From: DYGX01 sp035325905
GTDB lineage: Bacteria > Chloroflexota > Anaerolineae > Aggregatilineales > Aggregatilineaceae
Direction of reading: 5' to 3'
NCBI GenBank assembly: GCA_035325905.1
Contig: DAOKYY010000128.1
Coordinates: forward strand, 1 to 7,786
Length of the DNA stretch: 7,786 nt
Made by a program: the position numbers and the translations under genes. Positions 1 to 6,844 of the stretch are shown here, in pieces. The notes below the pieces were generated by a model. It searched no databases. It had not been told where the DNA came from and saw nothing but the letters and a program-made list of their open reading frames with translations. The stretch's first letter is position 1, and every line of letters starts with the position of its first letter.

Positions 1-13
1 AAGCGAGGACGAC

Positions 14-2440
14 ATGAGCACCTCCAGCACGGAGCGCAAGCGGTGGTCCAGCCTCTCCTTGCGCCGATCTCCCTTCAGCGCACCGTCCACGACGGCGGAA
101 CGGCATCTCTTTACAGAATCGGCGGCGCTGGCGGGGCTGACGGCCGTCATCCTGGTCTTGCTGACATGGGCCAGCTTGCGCGTGACCGCGATGCCGGACG
201 CCGTGGCCGCCTCGGCTCCCGACGCCCAGTTCTCGTCAGCCCGCGCCTTCGAACACCTGAAGGCGATCGCCCAGGCGCCCAGCCCGACCGGCTCGTCCGC
301 GCACGCGAGCGTGCGCGAATACCTCGTCAGTCAGATCGAGCAGCTCGGCCTGGCGGCGGAGAGCCATTCGACAGTGACCGCGCACCCCGCGTGGAGCGCC
401 GCCTTCCGCGTCGAGAACATTCTGACGCGCCTGCCCGGCACGGACAGCACGCGCGCCGTGCTGATCGTCGGCCACTACGACAGCGTCGCCGGAAGCCCCG
501 GCGCGGGCGATAACCACCTGAGCAACGCCGCCATGCTGGAAGCGATTCGAACTCTGCGCGCCCGCGAGCCGCTGCGCAATGACATCATCTTTCTCTTCGC
601 GGACGCCGAGGAATACGGGCTGGCGGGCGCCTACGCGTTCGTTCAGGAGCATCCCTGGGCCAAAGAGATCGGCGTGGTGTTTAACTACGACTCGTCCACC
701 GGGCAAGGGCCGCTGGTGCTCCAGCACACCGCCGCCGAAGATGGCTGGCTGGTACGCCATCTCGCCGCAGCGGATGCGGGCATCTACTTGAAGTCACAGC
801 AGAACAGCGAGCGCAGCGAGCGCTGGGGCCAGGATTTCGACGTGTTCGAGGAAGCGGGCTACACGGCGGCGAATATCAATAACTGGACGAACACGGCGTT
901 CTATCACACCCGCCTGAATAACCTCGACCACGTCGACGAGCGCAAGCTGCAAGCCTACGGCGCCAGCATGGTCCAGCTCGCCGGTCATTTCGGAGGCATC
1001 GACCTGAGCCAGACGCGCGACGAAGACCGTGTCTTTTTCAGCGTGTTCGACAAGAATTTTGTCATTCATTACTCCAATGCGTGGACCTGGCCGCTGGCCC
1101 TGGTGGCGGCGCTTGGCGTCGCGGCAGTGGTGATCGCCGGGATCAGGCGGCGGCGGCTGAGCGCGCGGGCGCTCGCGGTCAGCGTGGCGGGGCTGCTCGC
1201 GCTGCTCGTCCTCGGCGCCGTTGTGGCCGAAACCGGCTGGGGCGTGATCAAGGGGCTGCATCCCGAGGCGGACTGGCAGCAGGAGCAGGACATCTATCAG
1301 GGCGGGCTGCTGCTCGGCGGCCTGACCGCCCTGGTCGCAGCGGGCTTCATCGCGTCCATGAGCTGGGGTGCGCGGCGGCTGGGGATCGCCAACCTCCAGG
1401 TGGCCGCGCTGGTCCTGGTGCTGGTCCTCGGCCTCTACGCTGCGGCGGAAGACCCGCTGTTCAGCTATCTGGCGCTGTGGCCGCTGATCGCCGTCACGCT
1501 CGCCACCGGCGTTTCCTTCTTCATTCCAACCGGCGCCGCCGCCACGACCCGGCACCGCTGGCTCCGCGCGGGCCTGTTCTGGCTGGCGGCGATTCCGGTC
1601 ATCGGCGTGTTCATGCCGCTGGTGGTTCAGGTGCTGGTGCGGACTTCCGACGCTGGCGCGGCGGTCGCGGTCCTGCTGGGGACCCTGCTCGCGGCGCTGC
1701 TGGTGTCGCTGATCGAGATCGTGCTGCCCGCGCGCCGTTGGTGGCTGGCGGGGCTGGCTGCCGCCGCCGGCGTCGCGCTGCTGATCCTCGGCACGGCGCG
1801 CTCTGGCTTCACCGCCGAACAGCCGCGCCCCGACTCGCTGTTTTACGTGCTGGACGCGGAGTCCGGCGCGGCGCACTGGGCGACGCTGGACGACGATCCG
1901 GACGCCTGGATCGCCCAGTTCGTGCCTCCAGATGCGGAGGCGACCACGGCGCAGGCCGTGCTTGGTATTCCGGCCAGCGCGCAGGAAGACACCGACTGGC
2001 TGATCCCCGCCAGCGCAGCCTGGGCCAGCGCCGCGCCGCCGTTGGACGCGCCCGCGCCCACGCTCGACGTGGTGGCCGATCAGCGCGAGGGGGACACGCG
2101 CGCGCTCACCCTGCGGGTGGCGTCGCCGCGCGGTGGCCGCGTGGTGTATGTCGTCCCGGAGCAAGAGGTCGTGAGCGCCTCGGTCGAGGGCAAATCGGTG
2201 ATGGTAACTCCGGCCTGGCGGCTGCTGTTTGTGGGCCTGCCGCCCGAAGGGGTTGAGCTGCAATTGACCCTGCGGGGCGATGGACCCGCGCGGCTGACCG
2301 TGCTGGATCAGACCGACGGTCTTCCGGCGGCGCTGGCCGCGAGCTACGAGCCTGAGCCAGCGGATACCGTCCCGGCCATTCTGCCGCGATGGGCGCGGGG
2401 CTACCCGGCCTTCGTGCGCCAGACATTTGTGATCGACTGA
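14..2440 (+). CDS. Membrane-anchored M28 family zinc peptidase with 8-TM tail
   Basis: An 808-residue zinc-dependent exopeptidase (probably an aminopeptidase) of family M28. Helix 36-57 is an N-terminal membrane anchor. The catalytic domain spans about 75-330. Visible metal and catalytic residues are H154 and D156 (GHYDS), D166 (GAGDN), the E199-E200 pair (DAEEYG), D225 (NYDS) and H298 (YHT); the spacing resembles the Streptomyces aminopeptidase pattern (His and Asp ligands 12 apart). Eight further hydrophobic helices follow, near 357-376, 383-406, 427-449, 459-477, 482-504, 516-541, 547-570 and 576-594. Arginine-rich loops (378-381, 454-455, 513-518, 573-575) alternate so that both the catalytic domain and the 597-808 tail face outside. 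The layout recalls the ERMP1/Pff1-type membrane M28 proteases; the tail domain itself I do not recognise. The ATG at 14 has GAGG five bases upstream. The substrate is unknown. The family call is firm; the aminopeptidase specificity is inferred. Confidence 0.93.
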   Translation: MSTSSTERKRWSSLSLRRSPFSAPSTTAERHLFTESAALAGLTAVILVLLTWASLRVTAMPDAVAASAPDAQFSSARAFEHLKAIAQAPSPTGSSAHASVREYLVSQIEQLGLAAESHSTVTAHPAWSAAFRVENILTRLPGTDSTRAVLIVGHYDSVAGSPGAGDNHLSNAAMLEAIRTLRAREPLRNDIIFLFADAEEYGLAGAYAFVQEHPWAKEIGVVFNYDSSTGQGPLVLQHTAAEDGWLVRHLAAADAGIYLKSQQNSERSERWGQDFDVFEEAGYTAANINNWTNTAFYHTRLNNLDHVDERKLQAYGASMVQLAGHFGGIDLSQTRDEDRVFFSVFDKNFVIHYSNAWTWPLALVAALGVAAVVIAGIRRRRLSARALAVSVAGLLALLVLGAVVAETGWGVIKGLHPEADWQQEQDIYQGGLLLGGLTALVAAGFIASMSWGARRLGIANLQVAALVLVLVLGLYAAAEDPLFSYLALWPLIAVTLATGVSFFIPTGAAATTRHRWLRAGLFWLAAIPVIGVFMPLVVQVLVRTSDAGAAVAVLLGTLLAALLVSLIEIVLPARRWWLAGLAAAAGVALLILGTARSGFTAEQPRPDSLFYVLDAESGAAHWATLDDDPDAWIAQFVPPDAEATTAQAVLGIPASAQEDTDWLIPASAAWASAAPPLDAPAPTLDVVADQREGDTRALTLRVASPRGGRVVYVVPEQEVVSASVEGKSVMVTPAWRLLFVGLPPEGVELQLTLRGDGPARLTVLDQTDGLPAALAASYEPEPADTVPAILPRWARGYPAFVRQTFVID

Positions 2441-2444
2441 GCGG

Positions 2445-2464
2445 GCTGGCCGCGCAAGGCCAGC
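2445..2464. terminator. Hairpin between convergent M28 and LacI genes
   Basis: A perfect 7-bp inverted repeat, GCTGGCC at 2445-2451 and GGCCAGC at 2458-2464, encloses a 6-base loop. It fills almost the whole 23-bp gap between two converging genes and touches the LacI stop codon. Neither strand has a U-tract after it, so it is a weak intrinsic terminator at best. It may instead stabilise 3' ends or act in both directions. The structure is seen directly; the function is inferred. Confidence 0.4.
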
Positions 2465-3513
2465 TAGCTCGTGCGCGCGCCTTCCGCGCAGCGAGCGGCG
2501 CCGCAGCTTTCGCGGATGGTCAGCGAGGTGGGCAGCGTGACGGTGCGGACCGGCGCGGCAGGCTCGCTGCGCCGCTGGAGCAGCAGCCGCACGGCCTCCT
2601 GCCCTATCTCGTAGGCCGGTTGCGTGACGGTGGTCAGCGGCATGAACAGCTCATCGGCCCAGGGCACGTCGTCGAAGCCGACGATGGCGAGGTCCGCCGG
2701 AACGCGAACCCCCGCCTCGCGCACGGCCTTGAGCACGCCCATGCTGAGCGAATTGCTCGCGGCGAAGATGGCGTCCGGGGGCTGGGGGCGGCTGAGCAGC
2801 GCGCAAGTCAGCCGCCGCCCGCTCTCGGCGCTGAAGTGCTCGATCTGGATCAGCGCCGGGTCGGGCGTCAGATTGTGATCGGCCAGCGCCTGCTGGTACC
2901 CAGCCAGCCGCTCGCGCCCTGGGCTGAGCTGAAGATCGCCGCCCACAAACGCGATCCGCTGGCAGCCCAGGTCGATCAGGTGCGTGACGCCCTGGTACGC
3001 GCCCTGGAAGTTGTCCACAATGACCGTGTCGTAGCGCAGGTGGCTGACCGAGCGGTCGATCAGGACGACCGGCGTCCCAAGCTGCGCGAGCTGTTGAAGC
3101 GGGTCGCGCGTGATGCCGAACGACGGCGCGAGGATCAGCCCCACGACGCGCTCGGTCATCATCACCCGGATATAGGCGTCCTGTTTGGCGGGACGGTCGC
3201 CGGTGTGGCACAGCAAGACGTTCAGCTGATAGCCGCAGGCCAGGTCGTCGATCCCGCGCACGACGGACGCGAAGTAGGGGTTGTGGATGTCGGGGACGAT
3301 CACACCGAGGACTTCACTGGTCGTGCCACGCAGGCGGCGGATCGGGCGCTCCGGCTGGTAGCCCAGGGCCTCGACGGCCTGCATCACGCGCTGCCGCAGC
3401 GGCTCGGACACGCCGTAGTTACCGTTGACGACGCGCGAGACGGTCGCTTTGGAGACGCCCGCGTGTCTCGCCACATCCTCAAGCGTCACGGGAGGCGGTG
3501 CGAAATCAGCCAT
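2464..3513 (-). CDS. LacI/GalR family transcriptional regulator
   Basis: A 349-residue DNA-binding repressor of usual family length. The N-terminal helix-turn-helix (about residues 10-30) reads TLEDVARHAGVSKATVSRVV, the LacI signature. A hinge region (GYQPE to RRLRG, about 51-63) follows. The rest is a periplasmic-binding-protein-like effector domain with hallmark stretches VPDIHNPYF, VGFDDVPWADE, PLTTVTQPAYEIG and the closing LPTSLTIRESC. It should bind an operator as a dimer and respond to a small ligand, usually a sugar or nucleoside; the sequence does not show which. No sugar transporter or glycosidase gene lies in the window, so the regulon is unknown; autoregulation or control of the flanking hydrolases is possible. 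I chose the ATG at 3513, which has GGTGA just upstream and puts the helix-turn-helix at the usual distance. An in-frame GTG at 3543 would add ten residues and has a poor ribosome site. Confidence 0.93.
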   Translation of the reverse strand: MADFAPPPVTLEDVARHAGVSKATVSRVVNGNYGVSEPLRQRVMQAVEALGYQPERPIRRLRGTTSEVLGVIVPDIHNPYFASVVRGIDDLACGYQLNVLLCHTGDRPAKQDAYIRVMMTERVVGLILAPSFGITRDPLQQLAQLGTPVVLIDRSVSHLRYDTVIVDNFQGAYQGVTHLIDLGCQRIAFVGGDLQLSPGRERLAGYQQALADHNLTPDPALIQIEHFSAESGRRLTCALLSRPQPPDAIFAASNSLSMGVLKAVREAGVRVPADLAIVGFDDVPWADELFMPLTTVTQPAYEIGQEAVRLLLQRRSEPAAPVRTVTLPTSLTIRESCGAARCAEGARTS

Positions 3514-3618
3514 ATCGTCACCGTTTTCTAAAATATCTGACACCCCGCCAATAGTGATAGCACGACCGGCGGAAAAATGCTATTTCCTGACGAAACGCCG
3601 GGAAAGAGGATATTCCGC

Positions 3619-3647
3619 ATAACAAGGTATTATTCGCCGGGCATCAA
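3619..3647 (-). promoter_or_regulatory. Candidate sigma70-type promoter for the LacI gene
   Basis: Read on the minus strand, TTGATG (plus 3642-3647) and TGTTAT (plus 3619-3624) match the -35 and -10 consensus at four of six bases each, with a 17-bp spacer. Transcription would start near 3612 and give a leader of about 100 bases before the ATG at 3513. This patch is clearly richer in A+T than its surroundings, as expected of a promoter. An overlapping AATAAT (plus 3629-3634) is an alternative -10. No convincing symmetrical LacI operator was found, only short symmetry such as TTTCC/GGAAA at 3583-3605. Confidence 0.35.
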
Positions 3648-3684
3648 GCCGCTAAAAAGGAAGGATGAAGCGCCGTCCCGCAAC

Positions 3685-3713
3685 AAAAAATGCGGGCCAC
3701 AGGCTGGCCCGCA
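3685..3713 (-). terminator. Rho-independent terminator of the S12 hydrolase gene
   Basis: A perfect 9-bp inverted repeat, TGCGGGCCA at 3691-3699 and TGGCCCGCA at 3705-3713, has a 5-base loop. On the minus strand it is followed at once by six T residues (plus 3685-3690 is AAAAAA). It lies 29 bp past the TAA stop of the hydrolase gene. Stem, short loop and U-tract together make a textbook intrinsic terminator, so the hydrolase and LacI genes are probably separate transcription units. Confidence 0.9.
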
Positions 3714-3742
3714 TCGCATTCCAAACGCGCGTCCGGCGCGGC

Positions 3743-6211
3743 TTACCCCACGCGCTCGAAGGCGTACTCGTTGACGCCTTCGCCCAGCGTTAGCTGGTAC
3801 ACGCCGTCCGCGTCCGGCTCGAAACGGAGGCTCGACCCGGTCAGCGGCGGATCATAGAAGATGAAGGTGGCTGTTCCCTCGTCAGCCGCCTGATCCTCGG
3901 CGGTGTAGAGCCACAGCGCCGACTGGAACTCGCCCGCGTCGAACAGCAGCATCCCATCCTCGGCCAGGCGGATCGTCACGTCGCCCAGCGCCTCGTTGGT
4001 GAACGAGCCGGTGAGACGGGCGGCGATCTCCGGGTCCACCGACGGTGCGATCTGCTCGCGGATTTCGAGATACTGGTCCCGCATCTGGTTGAACGCGAAC
4101 CGAAGCTCCCCGTCGGCGGTCAGGGGCTGCTCAAAGAGCATTTCAAACAGCCGCGTCCTGATCGCGCCCGGCAGGAGCGAGATGCGCTGGTTGGCGAGCA
4201 CCACCACGCCCAGGTTGCGCTCCGGCAAAAAGGCGAATTCCGACGTGAAACCGAACGTGTTCCCCGCGTGGCTGAGCATCTTCAGCCCGTGAAAATCGCT
4301 GACGATCCAGCCCAATCCGTAGTCATCCGACGCGGAGATGGGCACCTGTGGCTGCCAGGTGTGCGCCAGGTTCTCAGGGGTGACGATGCGCGTGCCATCG
4401 GCGGCCACGCCCTCGTTCAGTTCCATGATCATGTAGTTTGCCATGTCGAGGGCGGTGGACCAGGCCGCGCCCGCCGGGGCGATCGGCTCCAGCCAGAATT
4501 CCTCGTCCTCAAGCGGCATCGGCTCGAAGGAGAAATCGAGGTACAGCCCGTAGGGCTGCGCGACGTTGTCGCTGGCGAGAGCTTCCTCAAACGAAAACGT
4601 GGTGCTGTCCATGCCGAGCGGCTCGAAGATGCGCGCTTCCACTAGGGATACGTAGTCGTCGTAGAGCGTGCCGTACTCGCCGCCTTCCGCCAGCGCGGTG
4701 AGATAGCCCGCCGCGGCGACCATCTGGTTGCTGTACTGGAACGCCTCGCCAAAGCCGGTGAAGAAGCGGAAGGTCGCGAGCGACTCGATCACTTCTTCGG
4801 CGCTCAGCTCGTCCGCGTTGAACAGCATTTCCAGGTCGCGGCGCGGAACGCCGGTGCACGCGCAGACCAGGTGCTCCATCGTGATCGCCCGCGTCACGTC
4901 GGGATCGGCCACGGCGAACGCGGGCAGTATCTCGATGGCGGGGGTATCCCACGCGAACGCGCCCTGATCGACCGCCTGGGCCATCAGCAGCGTGGTCATG
5001 GTCTTGGTGGTCGAGCCAATCAGCATCCGCGTCTCCGGCGTGACCGGGTCGCCCTGCGGGCTGCGGACGCCGAATCCATTGGCGTAGGCGATCTGGTCAT
5101 CGCGCACGATCGCCACCGCCACGCCCGGCGTCTGGTACGTCTCCATCGCCTGCTGAATGTACGCCTCAAGCTCCGCGAGGAAGTCAGCGGTCAGCGGCAG
5201 AGCTTCCACGCCGGACAGGTCGGTTTTTTCCTGCGTGGCGATCTCAAACCCGCTGTCGATGATCTGAAGCTGGGCCTGGCGCTGCTGGGCCTCGGTCAGG
5301 TCCGCGTGGAAGATCAGGACATACGCCCACCCTTCGTGCACGCGCACTTCGACCTGGACGATGAACTCCTCGTCGTCCCCGACCTCATAGGTGTACAGCA
5401 CGAACTCGTCGAGCGACGAGACCGGAATCGCGGTCGTGTCCTCAAGCGCCTTATCGAAATCAGGATCGACGATCGCCCAGGCGGCGGCCAGCGCCTCCTC
5501 GGCGTCGTCCGTCTCGACCACCAGGATCGACACGGTGATCAGCTTGTCGGGCGAGTACAGGTACGCGTAGCCGTCGCGCTCCGCCGCCGTCCAATTGGTG
5601 GGGACCGGCACGCTGAAGCGCCCCGCCGGGTCTTCGTAGACCGGGCCGCTGCCGGCCGGCTCAACGTCGCCTTCGCCCGCGACTTCACCTTCGGCCTCCC
5701 CTGCCCCGATAGGCGCCAGCCCCTCGACGACGGGCAGGAAGACGGACTCGTGCAGGGGAGCATAGTCATCTTCCAGGGCTTGCAGCAGCACCAGCGTCAC
5801 GCCCGCCTCGTCCTCCGCCAGCGCCAGGTCCACGCGGATAGTCATCCCGGCCGCCGCGACGCCGATCTCGTATAGCGTCCAGCTATAGGCGTCCGTTTCC
5901 AGCGCGCTGGCGCTGGCGGGCAGCGCCTCGATGCCAAGCTGTCCGAGCAGCACGCCCGTCAGCGCGTCCGCCGTCATGCCCGGCGCTGCCTGGACGATCA
6001 GGCTGGTCAGGTCGCCCGCGCCCTGCCCGCGCGCGTAGACGCCCGGCGCGACCTCGCTCCACCCTTCGGGGATTACCCCCTGAACGCCGAATGTCTCGCT
6101 GGCGAAGGGCGCCAGCGCGATTTCATCTTCCTGAGCCAGCGCCGGAAAGATCGAGGCCAGCGCCAGCAGCGCGGCCAGCAGAATTCCTGCGAATCGCAGC
6201 CTACGGATCAT
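3743..6211 (-). CDS. Secreted S12 beta-lactamase-family serine hydrolase with tandem N-terminal domains
   Basis: An 822-residue exported serine hydrolase. Residues 1-26 form a signal peptide: positive start (MIRRLR), hydrophobic core, ALA before Q27. Two related-looking modules follow at about 37-168 and 192-325, each opening with a phrase like 'F.V..P..W' (GVQGVIPEGWSE; FSVPVPTNWTAA) as in PsbP/DUF1795-like domains, joined by an acidic Gly/Glu linker (170-190). The beta-lactamase/PBP-like catalytic domain spans about 340-690: nucleophile S400 in STTK, Y493-S-N495, and H648-A-G650 as the third motif. A C-terminal beta domain (about 725-822, DUF3471-like) closes the protein. Such S12 proteins are D-peptidases, esterases or peptidoglycan-related hydrolases, rarely antibiotic-resistance enzymes; the substrate is unknown. 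The ATG at 6211 has GAGGAG nine bases upstream; a TTG (6232) and an ATG (6220) further upstream fit worse. The usual 'LTHTSG' loop is replaced by LVCACTG (448-454). Confidence 0.92.
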   Translation of the reverse strand: MIRRLRFAGILLAALLALASIFPALAQEDEIALAPFASETFGVQGVIPEGWSEVAPGVYARGQGAGDLTSLIVQAAPGMTADALTGVLLGQLGIEALPASASALETDAYSWTLYEIGVAAAGMTIRVDLALAEDEAGVTLVLLQALEDDYAPLHESVFLPVVEGLAPIGAGEAEGEVAGEGDVEPAGSGPVYEDPAGRFSVPVPTNWTAAERDGYAYLYSPDKLITVSILVVETDDAEEALAAAWAIVDPDFDKALEDTTAIPVSSLDEFVLYTYEVGDDEEFIVQVEVRVHEGWAYVLIFHADLTEAQQRQAQLQIIDSGFEIATQEKTDLSGVEALPLTADFLAELEAYIQQAMETYQTPGVAVAIVRDDQIAYANGFGVRSPQGDPVTPETRMLIGSTTKTMTTLLMAQAVDQGAFAWDTPAIEILPAFAVADPDVTRAITMEHLVCACTGVPRRDLEMLFNADELSAEEVIESLATFRFFTGFGEAFQYSNQMVAAAGYLTALAEGGEYGTLYDDYVSLVEARIFEPLGMDSTTFSFEEALASDNVAQPYGLYLDFSFEPMPLEDEEFWLEPIAPAGAAWSTALDMANYMIMELNEGVAADGTRIVTPENLAHTWQPQVPISASDDYGLGWIVSDFHGLKMLSHAGNTFGFTSEFAFLPERNLGVVVLANQRISLLPGAIRTRLFEMLFEQPLTADGELRFAFNQMRDQYLEIREQIAPSVDPEIAARLTGSFTNEALGDVTIRLAEDGMLLFDAGEFQSALWLYTAEDQAADEGTATFIFYDPPLTGSSLRFEPDADGVYQLTLGEGVNEYAFERVG

Positions 6212-6220
6212 CAGCTCCAT

Positions 6221-6226
6221 CTCCTC
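6221..6226 (-). promoter_or_regulatory. Ribosome binding site of the S12 hydrolase gene
   Basis: GAGGAG on the minus strand. It touches an in-frame ATG (6218-6220), too close to be used with this site, and lies nine bases before the ATG at 6209-6211. This decides the start in favour of the protein beginning MIRRLRF, which also gives a clean signal peptide. Confidence 0.75.
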
Positions 6227-6272
6227 AGGCAAACATAGAACCAGCGCAATAGTATTCGGCTGTCGGCGCCCG

Positions 6273-6300
6273 ATTATGACAGCCTTTCAGCGGGCAGCAA
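6273..6300 (-). promoter_or_regulatory. Candidate promoter of the S12 hydrolase gene
   Basis: On the minus strand TTGCTG (plus 6295-6300) is a partial -35 and CATAAT (plus 6273-6278) matches the -10 consensus at five of six. The spacer is 16 bp and a TGT just before the -10 makes it an extended type. The start would lie near 6266, giving a leader of roughly 55 bases. The -10 covers the ATG of the opposite KOW open frame. Confidence 0.45.
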
Positions 6301-6557
6301 CCTGCGCGGCGGGCGGCCCGACGCTCGACGGGCTGAAGCCGGGCGATCCGGTGCGGATCGCCGCCGGGCCGCCGAAGGGCTACGAGGCGATATTTGACCT
6401 GCGGCCGAGCGGGTCCGAGCGGGCGCTGGTTCTGCTGCAAATGCTCGGTCGGCAGATGCGGCTGACCGTCAACGACAACACGATCGAGCGCATCCACCGG
6501 CGAAGGGGACCGGCCAGCGCGGCGGCTCGCGGAGCAACCCTCCCCCTCAACTCCTAG
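6276..6557 (+). CDS. Orphan KOW domain, probable remnant of a NusG/RfaH-type gene
   Basis: A 93-codon open frame. Residues about 21-73 (from KPGDPVRIAAGP through YEAIFD to LLQMLGRQMRLTV) closely fit the C-terminal KOW domain of NusG and its paralogues, which contacts ribosomal protein S10 or Rho during transcription elongation. The NGN domain that binds RNA polymerase is absent: the frame stays open upstream to beyond 6212, but that stretch overlaps the hydrolase promoter and shows no NGN sequence beyond a weak 'VFGxRRP' linker-like phrase. No ribosome site precedes the ATG, and the frame ends at a TAG inside the first bases of the 67-bp repeat. After residue 73 the tail becomes an Ala/Arg-rich stretch unlike NusG. 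I read it as a truncated, probably non-functional gene. A stand-alone KOW protein is possible but less likely. The KOW assignment is by pattern recognition only. Confidence 0.5.
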   Translation: MTAFQRAATCAAGGPTLDGLKPGDPVRIAAGPPKGYEAIFDLRPSGSERALVLLQMLGRQMRLTVNDNTIERIHRRRGPASAAARGATLPLNS

Positions 6558-6622
6558 AAGCTGTTATGAACTTTCCAGACTGGGCCACGAGAGAACAATC
6601 CAGCGTCCAGAGGGAGGGGCGG
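6556..6622 (+). repeat. 67-bp direct repeat, copy 1
   Basis: The stretch matches 7699-7765 in the same orientation at 62 of 67 bases without gaps; the first 25 bases (6556-6580) are identical. Differences lie at 6581, 6584, 6597, 6609 and 6611. It begins at the stop codon of the KOW frame and leads into a hairpin. It encodes nothing recognisable. It could be a REP-type or MITE-like element or the end of an insertion sequence. Confidence 0.88.
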
Positions 6623-6640
6623 AGCAAGCCGCGCCCCTCC
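6613..6640 (+). repeat. Hairpin at the end of repeat copy 1
   Basis: GGAGGGGCG (6613-6621) pairs perfectly with CGCCCCTCC (6632-6640) across a 10-base loop. It continues from the conserved repeat core. There is no U-tract on the plus strand (GAGAAAAACC follows), so it is not a classic terminator. Confidence 0.7.
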
Positions 6641-6743
6641 GAGAAAAACCAGGCCGGATGCCCGGTTGAACCCGGGTAAAGGGCATAACAGGCGCTAGCC
6701 CCGTTTTCACTCGCCAGCCACAAGTTAAGGCCGCGCCGGGGCG

Positions 6744-6773
6744 ATGCCAAACGCGCCCGTTTCGCGGCATAAT
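6744..6773 (+). promoter_or_regulatory. Candidate promoter of the ZIP transporter gene
   Basis: CATAAT (6768-6773) matches the -10 consensus at five of six. ATGCCA (6744-6749), 18 bp upstream, matches the -35 at four of six. Transcription would begin near 6780, leaving about 80 bases of leader that includes the inverted repeat at 6800-6829. No metal-responsive operator is evident. Confidence 0.35.
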
Positions 6774-6844
6774 TGGAAGGGCCAGCGCCGTAGCTTTGCG
6801 CCCGGCCCACCGCTGACCACGCGCCGGGCTGCTCTCAGTCCATC

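Larger units (their letters stand above)
3514..3742. other. Intergenic region between LacI and S12 hydrolase genes
   Basis: This 229-bp spacer separates two minus-strand genes. Its left part (about 3520-3660) is AT-rich and holds the candidate LacI promoter and a long leader. Its right part holds the terminator of the upstream hydrolase gene. Two plus-strand open frames of about 65 codons start or run here (3425-3622 and 3577-3774). They have no recognisable domain and overlap genes on the other strand, so I do not call them. Confidence 0.6.

Noticed and set aside
1081..2256. 391-codon plus-strand frame inside the M28 gene
   Set aside because: It is an alternate frame of the membrane region, rich in Ala/Gly/Arg, with no motif or ribosome site.
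794..2263. 489-codon open frame on the minus strand across the M28 gene
   Set aside because: It is antisense to a gene with intact catalytic motifs, and its translation is Arg/Gln/Pro-rich low-complexity sequence without a domain, as expected in GC-rich DNA.
2389..3531. 380-codon plus-strand frame opposite the LacI gene
   Set aside because: It is the complement of a clear LacI-family gene and has no recognisable domain.
4871..5875. 334-codon plus-strand frame opposite the S12 hydrolase
   Set aside because: It is antisense to the N-terminal modules; the His/Arg/Asp-rich composition is typical of a shadow frame.
3743..6211. Antibiotic-resistance beta-lactamase
   Set aside because: The protein is far too large and has S12 D-peptidase/esterase-like motifs (STTK, YSN, HAG) with extra domains; nothing points to resistance.
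6655..6680. tRNA-like T-arm on the minus strand (GGGTTCAACC within a 5-bp stem)
   Set aside because: The stem leaves a 6-base loop with the wrong G-C closing geometry, and I could not place D, anticodon or acceptor arms around it.
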